A stretch of 64,000 bases of DNA from Kosmotoga arenicorallina S304 (GTDB taxonomy: Bacteria > Thermotogota > Thermotogae > Petrotogales > Kosmotogaceae). Position numbers and translations under genes: made by a program. Numbering within the stretch: position 1 is the stretch's first letter; each line of letters opens with the position of its first letter. Below the pieces are notes generated by a model. It was given only the letters and a program-made list of their open reading frames with translations, was not told the DNA's origin and did no database searches. Below, in pieces: positions 58,152-64,000 of this stretch. The stretch lies in assembly GCF_001636545.1 (NCBI RefSeq), contig NZ_JFHK01000020.1:1-64000 (forward strand), in the 5' to 3' direction.

Positions 58152-59297
58152 GTGGTGATTGCCCTGAAAAGAAACGCGCTTCCAATTGAATTAAGGCACA
58201 GACTCCATATGTATCCTGAAGGCGGGCACAAGGAATTCAAAACGAAGAGCATACTGTTACAGTTTATTGGCGATCTAAATTGTGAAGAATTAAAGATTTA
58301 CGAAATACTCGAAACCGCCATTTTGGTCGAATACACATCAAATGCAGGTAAGCCTTATGCGCTTTTCAGGGCTGACATGGATGCCCTTCCAATTGAAGAA
58401 AAAACCGGTGTGGAATTTCATTCAAGGCATAGAGGCTGGATGCACGCTTGTGGTCACGATGTACACATGGCCGTGCTTTATGGACTTATACAAAGAGTTT
58501 GCAAAAACCTCCCTGATAGAAATGCGCTATTTCTCTTTCAGCCGGCAGAAGAAGGGCCGGGAGGGGCAAAGCCAATTTTAGAAACGGGTATTTTTGAAGG
58601 TTATGATATAAGCGCTGCTTATGCTTTGCACGTCAACGCGGAATTTGACCTGGGCACTGTCGCTTCAAAAGAAGGAGTAATTTTTGCGAGCCCAACGGAA
58701 TTTGAAGTTGTCTTTCGTGGAAAATCCGCACATGGTTCAACGCCTTACAAAGGCAAGGATACTATATTGCCCGCTGCTCAGTTTGTTCAGAGCCTTTATG
58801 CTTCTCTGCCCATGATTCTTTCAAAGGATGCGCCTCATGTGCTTAGTATAGGGAAAATCGCCGGCGGGCAGAGAAAAAACATCATAGCTGACTATACGGA
58901 GCTTGAAGGCACGTACAGAGTAATGAGAATGTCTGACAAGGACAAAATCGATACACTTATGGCGCGCCTTGTGAAAGAGCTTTCTGATTTCTGGGGTATC
59001 GATGGAAGTTTAAATTTTTTGGCGCATTATCCAACCGTTGTAAATTCTAAAAAGCTCGTAGAAAAATTAAAAGCGGTCGCCAGAAAAAGTGGTTTAAAGT
59101 TCATCAAGTGTGAGCCGAAGCTGACAGGTGAGGATTTTGGATTTTTCAGCCACAAATATCCCTCACTTCTATACTGGTTAGGATGTGGAACAGAAGGGAT
59201 GCGCCATGACCTGCATACACCGGAATTTTTGCCATCAGATGAGGTTATAGAAGAAGGTATAATGTGCATGTATAATTTGCTTTCAGGCGGGGAGTGA
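58152..59297 (+). CDS. M20D-family amidohydrolase
   Basis: About 378-381 residues, depending on the start (GTG at 58152 or 58155, or a CTG at 58164 placed better relative to AAAGGTGGTGAT). Metal ligands are seen in FRADMDALPIEE and MHACGHDVHMA (about 96-106), and in PAEEGPGGAKPI and YALHVNAEFDLG. The lid domain contains the ASPTEFEVVFRGKSAHGSTPYKGKDTI block. TGEDFGFFSHKYPSLLYWLGCG is the last conserved part. Family members hydrolyse N-acyl amino acids or N-acetyl-diaminopimelate. The next gene starts within its stop codon (GTGA). Confidence 0.87.
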   Translation: MVIALKRNALPIELRHRLHMYPEGGHKEFKTKSILLQFIGDLNCEELKIYEILETAILVEYTSNAGKPYALFRADMDALPIEEKTGVEFHSRHRGWMHACGHDVHMAVLYGLIQRVCKNLPDRNALFLFQPAEEGPGGAKPILETGIFEGYDISAAYALHVNAEFDLGTVASKEGVIFASPTEFEVVFRGKSAHGSTPYKGKDTILPAAQFVQSLYASLPMILSKDAPHVLSIGKIAGGQRKNIIADYTELEGTYRVMRMSDKDKIDTLMARLVKELSDFWGIDGSLNFLAHYPTVVNSKKLVEKLKAVARKSGLKFIKCEPKLTGEDFGFFSHKYPSLLYWLGCGTEGMRHDLHTPEFLPSDEVIEEGIMCMYNLLSGGE

Positions 59298-59869
59298 AAA
59301 CTCTGGAATTTGTTGTGATCGATACTGAAACCACCGGATTGAGCCCTTATAAGGGAGCAAAGCTCATAGAAGTTGCCGGAATGGTGGTTGACAAAGACTG
59401 GAACATCAGGGAAGATATGGCCTTTCATTCAATGATTAATCCCGGGGTTCCCGTGCCTATTTTCATCACAAAGCTAACAGGAATTAACAATCGTATGGTA
59501 AAAGATGCCCCTTCAGCTGAAGAGGTATTACCTGAATTTTTCCGCTTTATATCAGGGCGTGTGCTCGTTATTCAAAACGCCCCTTTTGACCTCTCCTTCC
59601 TGAATTACTATGCAGAAAAACTTGATTTGCCGAGAATTACAAACCCAGTTATAGATACCATCAGGCTTTCAAGAAAACTTTTCAGTGGCAGGCACAATCT
59701 TGATCTCATTCTTGCAAGGCTCAATATCCTTGCAGAGGACAGGCATAGGGCACTTGGGGATGTAATTTTAACAGCAAAGGCTTTTGTGAAAATGGCAGCC
59801 ATGATAGGGGAGGAAGAAATCTTCAAATTGGCTTCTCGAAAAGCATTTCACGGAAAACCCAGATCATAA
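59294..59869 (+). CDS. DnaQ-like 3'-5' exonuclease (DEDDh)
   Basis: 191 residues. Exo I VIDTETTGLSP (about 8-18), Exo II QNAPFDLSFLNYY (about 95-107) and Exo III HRALGDVILTAKAF (about 153-166) show DEDDh residues. The length and absence of other domains match the epsilon-subunit-like or RNase T-like stand-alone exonucleases. GTG overlaps the stop of the M20 gene (GTGA). It may serve DNA repair or proofreading, or processing of RNA. This is not decided by sequence alone. Confidence 0.88.
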   Translation: MKTLEFVVIDTETTGLSPYKGAKLIEVAGMVVDKDWNIREDMAFHSMINPGVPVPIFITKLTGINNRMVKDAPSAEEVLPEFFRFISGRVLVIQNAPFDLSFLNYYAEKLDLPRITNPVIDTIRLSRKLFSGRHNLDLILARLNILAEDRHRALGDVILTAKAFVKMAAMIGEEEIFKLASRKAFHGKPRS

Positions 59870-59908
59870 AAATTAGCTTAGATCCCTTCTTATCACTTAT
59901 TATCAGAG

Positions 59909-59938
59909 TTGCAAATATACTATATATTGTGTTATTAT
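59909..59938 (+). promoter_or_regulatory. Promoter of nrdD-nrdG
   Basis: TTGCAA (59909-59914), an 18-bp spacer and TATTAT (59933-59938). NrdR box 1 occupies most of the spacer. Confidence 0.6.
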
Positions 59939-59963
59939 GATTTTCGTTATCAATTTATAGTTG
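59917..59963. promoter_or_regulatory. Pair of NrdR boxes
   Basis: Box 1 ATACTATATATTGTGT (59917-59932) matches the NrdR consensus ACACWATATATWGTGT at all but one position. Box 2 TATCAATTTATAGTTG (59948-59963) keeps the core. The start-to-start distance is 31 bp, three helical turns, as in known NrdR targets. Confidence 0.8.
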
Positions 59964-59979
59964 TTATGGGGGTGTAAAA

Positions 59980-62133
59980 ATGCTGCGCGTTAGAAAAAGA
60001 AATGGCACACTTGCCGATTTTGATCTTTCAAAAATCAGCCTTGCAATCAAAAAAGCTTTCGAGGCGACTTCGGCTTCATATACGGATGAAATCATCGAAA
60101 GAATTAGCTTGAGGGTGTTCTCCGACTTCCAGGACAAGATTATAGACAGCATTATAGATATTGAAGATATACAGGATTCTGTTGAAAAAATCCTTGAAGA
60201 CCTTGGTTTCAACAAAGTGGCAAAGGCATATATTCTTTACAGGAAGCACCGTGAAAAGCTCCGGAATTTGAATACCTCAATGCTGGATTTTTCAGCCACA
60301 GTCAACGATTACCTTAAGCAAAAAGACTGGAGGGTAAACGAGAACAGCACGGTAACTTACTCAATAGGTGGTCTTATTTTACACAACAGCGGCACTGTGA
60401 CTGCCAACTACTGGTTAAATGAAATATATGACCCTCAAATTGCAGAAGCCCATAGAGAAGGAGACCTGCACATTCATGACCTGTCAATGCTTTCCGGATA
60501 TTGTGCAGGCTGGAGCCTTCAGCAATTAATAGAGGAGGGACTTGGCGGAGTCCCGGGAAAAGTATCTTCAAAACCAGCGAGGCACCTTTCGACTCTGGCA
60601 AACCAGATGGTGAACTTCCTTGGAATACTACAGAACGAATGGGCAGGAGCTCAGGCTTTCAGTTCCTTCGATACATATCTCGCTCCCTTTGTGAAAGTCG
60701 ACAGCCTTTCTTATAAGGAAGTCAAGCAGTACATACAATCCTTTGTATTTGGCGTCAATACCCCAAGCCGATGGGGAACCCAATCACCTTTCTCCAATAT
60801 CACCCTTGATTGGACTGTTCCCAAGCGCCTGAAAGATAAACTCGCGATAGTCGGTGGTGAAGAGCAAGATTTCACCTATGGTGATTGCCAGAAGGAAATG
60901 GATATGATTAACAGAGCATTCCTTGAGATAATGATGGAAGGAGATGCCAATGGGAGGGGATTTCAATATCCAATTCCCACATATAACATAACCAGAGATT
61001 TCGATTGGGAAAATCCCAACGTTGAATTGCTCTTTACAATAACAAGCAAGTACGGGACACCGTACTTCCAGAATTTCATAAATTCTGACCTCAACCCCGA
61101 AGATGTGCGCTCTATGTGCTGTCGCTTGCAGCTGAATAAGAAAGAGCTCCGCAAAAGAGGTGGTGGGCTTTTTGGCTCTGACGAATTTACTGGCTCAATT
61201 GGGGTTGTAACAATCAACCTGCCAAGAATTGCGTATTTGAGCAGCAGCGAAAGGGAATTCTTCAAAAAGCTTGCAAGAATGATGGATCTTGCGAGTAGGA
61301 GCCTTGAAATAAAGCGTGAAGTGGTTGAAAAACTCAATGATGCTGGCCTTTATCCCTATACAAAACGCTATCTGAAAAACTTCGACAATCACTTTTCGAC
61401 CATTGGCCTTGTCGGGATGAATGAAGCCTGCTTGAATGCCGGGTGGCTCAAAAAGCCGATATATGTAGAAGAGGCAAGAAATTTTGCATTAAGGGTACTC
61501 GATTTCATGAGGAATAGGATGGCCGATTACCAGGAAAGCACAGGGAACCTGTATAACCTGGAGGCAACACCGGCTGAATCCACATCTTACAGACTGGCTA
61601 AAATAGACAAAGAGAAATTCCCGGATATTATTACAGCCGGTACTGATGTGCCCTATTACACAAATTCTACCCATCTGCCCGTAAATTATGAAGTCGATAT
61701 TTTTACGGCGCTGGATTTGCAGGAAGAACTTCAAATAAAGTATACTGGAGGTACCGTGTTCCATGCTTTTCTGGGTGAAAGCATTACTGATTGGGAAGTT
61801 ACCAGAGAGCTCGTGAAAAAGATTTCAGAGAATTACAGGATCCCATATTTCACTATTTCTCCGACATATTCTATTTGCCCGACTCATGGGTATATAAAAG
61901 GGGAAGTTTACCGCTGTCCAAAGTGCGGAAAGGAAACAGAAGTGTATTCGAGAATAACAGGATATTACAGGCCTGTACAGCACTGGAACAAAGGTAAAAA
62001 AGAAGAATTCAAAAACAGAAAAACTTTTAATGTTTTCAGGGGGGAAGTAGATGGATTTCGCAGGATGGCGCGAAGTGAGCATGGTGGATTATCCGGGGAA
62101 AATAGCGCTGACTCTCTTTACCTCAGGTTGTAA
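59980..62133 (+). CDS. nrdD: Anaerobic ribonucleoside-triphosphate reductase
   Basis: 717 residues, class III RNR. The N-terminal ATP-cone is at about 1-90 (RKRNGTLADFDLSKISLAIKKAF). The catalytic barrel includes LHIHDLSMLSGYCAGWSLQQL, NEWAGAQAFSSFDTYL, PTYNITRDFDW, and YLAP-type active-site Cys regions. The zinc site is CPTHGYIKGEVYRCPKCG (about 623-640), followed by the glycyl radical region RITGYYRPVQHWNKG (Gly in TGYY). The last about 28 codons run across the start of nrdG in another frame. This extension may be non-homologous or due to a frame error in the G-run. The ATG has GGGGGTGT. Two NrdR boxes lie upstream. Confidence 0.95.
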   Translation: MLRVRKRNGTLADFDLSKISLAIKKAFEATSASYTDEIIERISLRVFSDFQDKIIDSIIDIEDIQDSVEKILEDLGFNKVAKAYILYRKHREKLRNLNTSMLDFSATVNDYLKQKDWRVNENSTVTYSIGGLILHNSGTVTANYWLNEIYDPQIAEAHREGDLHIHDLSMLSGYCAGWSLQQLIEEGLGGVPGKVSSKPARHLSTLANQMVNFLGILQNEWAGAQAFSSFDTYLAPFVKVDSLSYKEVKQYIQSFVFGVNTPSRWGTQSPFSNITLDWTVPKRLKDKLAIVGGEEQDFTYGDCQKEMDMINRAFLEIMMEGDANGRGFQYPIPTYNITRDFDWENPNVELLFTITSKYGTPYFQNFINSDLNPEDVRSMCCRLQLNKKELRKRGGGLFGSDEFTGSIGVVTINLPRIAYLSSSEREFFKKLARMMDLASRSLEIKREVVEKLNDAGLYPYTKRYLKNFDNHFSTIGLVGMNEACLNAGWLKKPIYVEEARNFALRVLDFMRNRMADYQESTGNLYNLEATPAESTSYRLAKIDKEKFPDIITAGTDVPYYTNSTHLPVNYEVDIFTALDLQEELQIKYTGGTVFHAFLGESITDWEVTRELVKKISENYRIPYFTISPTYSICPTHGYIKGEVYRCPKCGKETEVYSRITGYYRPVQHWNKGKKEEFKNRKTFNVFRGEVDGFRRMARSEHGGLSGENSADSLYLRL

Positions 62134-62704
62134 CTTTGATTGCCCTTATTGCCACAACGCGGAATTGAAGAAAAGAGTAGAGCACACTCTAAAAGAAGAA
62201 ACTGTCTTTGATTTTATCGATTACCGAAGGAAGGTTTACGATGCAATTGTCGTCACGGGAGGGGAGCCTTCCCTTTATGGATATGAGTTGATTGATTTTT
62301 TTATAAGGATTCGAAAATATTTCCCGGAGAAATTGCTTAAAGTCGACACAAATGGTAGCAATCCGGATTTCATTGACAGAATGTACGGAGTTGTAGATTT
62401 TGTGGCACTTGACATAAAGGCCCTTGATTATTCTTCCTTTTCGAACACGAGTTTTTATACCATAGTTGAAAGCCTTGAATCCATAAAGCATTTTTTGGAT
62501 TATGAAATCAGGCTAACCATGTATCCGCCTTTAATCAAGCAGGAAGACTTGCCGAAATATGTTAAGCTATTAAAGGGTGTGAAAAGGGTAGCGGTTCAAC
62601 AATACAAACCCGTTGATTCGATAAATCCCTATGATATGAATGTCCTGGAGAACTTCGTAAAGGCTTTGAAGCCTTACGTAAATCAGGCTTATATTAAGTT
62701 CTGA
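62051..62704 (+). CDS. nrdG: Anaerobic RNR-activating radical SAM protein
   Basis: 217 residues from ATG after AGGGGGGAAG. The radical SAM motif is CNFDCPYCHN (C-x3-C-x2-C, about 27-36). VVTGGEPSLYG (about 73-83) is the SAM-binding GGE motif, and LKVDTNGSNP and DIKA follow. It generates the glycyl radical on NrdD. Its start lies inside the 3' end of the nrdD frame, which implies coupled translation. An alpha-galactosidase gene follows after 13 bp. Confidence 0.93.
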   Translation: MDFAGWREVSMVDYPGKIALTLFTSGCNFDCPYCHNAELKKRVEHTLKEETVFDFIDYRRKVYDAIVVTGGEPSLYGYELIDFFIRIRKYFPEKLLKVDTNGSNPDFIDRMYGVVDFVALDIKALDYSSFSNTSFYTIVESLESIKHFLDYEIRLTMYPPLIKQEDLPKYVKLLKGVKRVAVQQYKPVDSINPYDMNVLENFVKALKPYVNQAYIKF

Positions 62705-62717
62705 TGGAGGTGGATTG

Positions 62718-64000
62718 ATGAATTTCACAATACCAGGCGCCGAAAAGGCGTCCTTTTTGACGGAAAAGGATGTTCTTGAAGTATACGCAGGAGATTTGGC
62801 TTTCAGGTATCGTTTGGAAAAGTCAAAGGGAATTGCGCTTGTCTTCATTGCAATCAAGAACCTTTCAAAAGAGGCAAAAAAACTGGGCAGCTTTAAAATT
62901 GCGGAAATTTCTGAAATAGAAGGACCTATGTATCTCAATAACTGGCAATCATGGCTACCTTACAAGCGTTTCGATACGCCTCCGAACCTTTCAGGCTTTG
63001 CGGAATTTGCGCAAACGAACGAGATTTCTCTTTTAACCGCTTCACCTGTCCCGGAGCTTTTAATAAATGGGATTGTACCAAGCGACTATTTTATATCGGG
63101 AGATGATTTTCTTATAGGAGCTCTGGCTTCCAGGATATCACATCCGTACTTCATCTGGGACAAAAATACTGAAACCATAAAGGTATACGTTGAATTGTTT
63201 GGAAAGCCTCTTGAACCCGGGAACGAGATAGAGCTTGAACCTTTTGCCATTTTTAAAGGCAAATACAATGAAAATGTTGAAAGATATGCCTTAAAGCTTT
63301 CTGAATACAACGATGTTAACTTTAAGCCCTTTGAAGGTATTGGCTGGTGCAGCTGGTATAACTACTTCACAGAAATAGATTTTGATGAACTGAGCAAGAA
63401 TATTTCGCTGCTCAAGGTTTTAAAGGAAAAAGAAAAAATACCCTATACACTCATTCAGCTCGATGATGGCTATCAAAAAGATATAGGTGATTGGACAGCG
63501 ACTAACGATAAGTTCCCTTCCCTGGAAAAAATCGCCGGGACGATTAAGGAAAATGGATTCACAGCGGGAATATGGCTTGCACCCTTCAGCGTATCAGAAA
63601 CTTCCAGTACCTTTCGAAAACATCCGGATTGGCTTGTAAAAGATTCGACGGGCAAGCCTAAAATTGTATATAAAAACTGGAATAAGAACATATATGGACT
63701 CGATTTGACCCATCCAGAGGCGCTGGCTTTCTTAGCTGAAACTTTCAAGAAGATAGAAAGTGCGGGATTCAAATATTTCAAAATTGATTTTCTTTTTGCC
63801 GGTCTAATTCCAGGTATCAGGCATGATACGAACGCAACTCCTGTTGAAGCTTACCGCAAGGGAATGGAAACTATAAAGACTGCTGTTGGAGAAGAAGCTT
63901 TTATCCTTGGATGCGGAGCACCTCTGTTGCCAAGCATCGGATTCGTTGATGGCATGAGAGTAGGGGCGGATACCGATCCAGAGTGGAAAGAACACTTGCC
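62718..64000 (+). CDS. Alpha-galactosidase GH36, truncated by the right edge
   Basis: At least 427 residues from the ATG at 62718 (GGAGGTGG site), with no stop in the window. The sequence closely follows the Thermotoga GalA type: MYLNNWQSWLPYKRFDT, GWCSWYNYFTEIDFDEL, LIQLDDGYQKDIGDW, GIWLAPFSVSETSSTFRKHPDWL, WNKNIYGLDLT, and FKIDFLFAGLIPG with the nucleophile Asp (about residue 357). The acid/base Asp should lie beyond the edge. No signal peptide is present. It should release alpha-1,6-galactose from imported galacto(manno)oligosaccharides, consistent with the mannoside locus. Confidence 0.93.
   Translation, partial: MNFTIPGAEKASFLTEKDVLEVYAGDLAFRYRLEKSKGIALVFIAIKNLSKEAKKLGSFKIAEISEIEGPMYLNNWQSWLPYKRFDTPPNLSGFAEFAQTNEISLLTASPVPELLINGIVPSDYFISGDDFLIGALASRISHPYFIWDKNTETIKVYVELFGKPLEPGNEIELEPFAIFKGKYNENVERYALKLSEYNDVNFKPFEGIGWCSWYNYFTEIDFDELSKNISLLKVLKEKEKIPYTLIQLDDGYQKDIGDWTATNDKFPSLEKIAGTIKENGFTAGIWLAPFSVSETSSTFRKHPDWLVKDSTGKPKIVYKNWNKNIYGLDLTHPEALAFLAETFKKIESAGFKYFKIDFLFAGLIPGIRHDTNATPVEAYRKGMETIKTAVGEEAFILGCGAPLLPSIGFVDGMRVGADTDPEWKEHL

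Noticed and set aside
1-64000. tRNA, rRNA, transposase or prophage genes
   Set aside because: None was recognised on either strand by eye. Short RNAs without strong signatures cannot be excluded; tRNAscan and Rfam searches would settle it.

Overview
The window looks like a chromosome segment of a Thermotogota bacterium, most probably of the Kosmotoga/Mesotoga lineage. This is inferred from the gene content: a Thermotoga-type GH36 alpha-galactosidase, a GH38 alpha-mannosidase, a BMP-type ABC importer, class I Hcp, an anaerobic NrdD/NrdG pair, DUF4438 and a short two-gene SUF system. Long G-run Shine-Dalgarno sites (GGGGG) and frequent TTG/GTG starts support it. No database search was possible. 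The gene content points to an anaerobic, sugar-fermenting heterotroph: it has oxygen-sensitive NrdD, Hcp and hemerythrin-like proteins, and no respiratory genes are visible. I found no rRNA, tRNA, CRISPR array, prophage or intact transposase.

Layout. 1-5.2 kb: a small exported protein, a GrpB-like protein, GH38 alpha-mannosidase and RbgA on the minus strand. 5.3-11 kb: minimal SufC-SufB pair, an FAD geranylgeranyl-reductase-like oxidoreductase, CinA and an MFS permease. 10.9-15.7 kb: a minus-strand BMP-family importer (binding protein, double ATPase, two permeases) with an intergenic hairpin after the binding-protein gene. 15.9-18 kb: a PLP trans-sulfuration enzyme coupled to a zinc dehydrogenase. 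18-25.5 kb: an ABC exporter, an ABC-2 exporter pair, exported proteins, DUF4438 and DUF3795. 25.5-29.2 kb: a Crp/Fnr regulator divergent from a DUF438-hemerythrin-PAS gene and hcp, with a perfect palindrome at the class II activator position.

31.6-43.7 kb is the most unusual part. Two inverted copies of a modular repeat (31605-32020 and 43281-43640) bracket about 11 kb of genes. The repeats carry 21-bp-period arrays of 15-nt mini-hairpins, mostly with C-GNA-G triloops. The bracketed genes include a glycan locus: a LacI regulator, a sugar ABC importer, a cytoplasmic GH130, an exported GH130 whose phosphate-binding positions look hydrolase-like, and two exported proteins on the opposite strand. 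Two LacI-type operators control both directions.

43.9-50.6 kb: a PEPCK-like gene with a terminator/antiterminator leader, a HExxxH putative metallopeptidase, membrane proteins, an exported protein behind four 11-bp-spaced direct repeats, an 18-codon gene with a strong RBS and its own terminator, a zinc dehydrogenase and a HAD phosphatase. 50.6-58.1 kb: a dense minus-strand housekeeping cluster (MFS, EngB, Lon, TsaE, GlpK, DUF362-ferredoxin). 58.1-64 kb: an M20 amidohydrolase, a DnaQ-like exonuclease, NrdD/NrdG behind two NrdR boxes, and a GH36 alpha-galactosidase running off the right edge.
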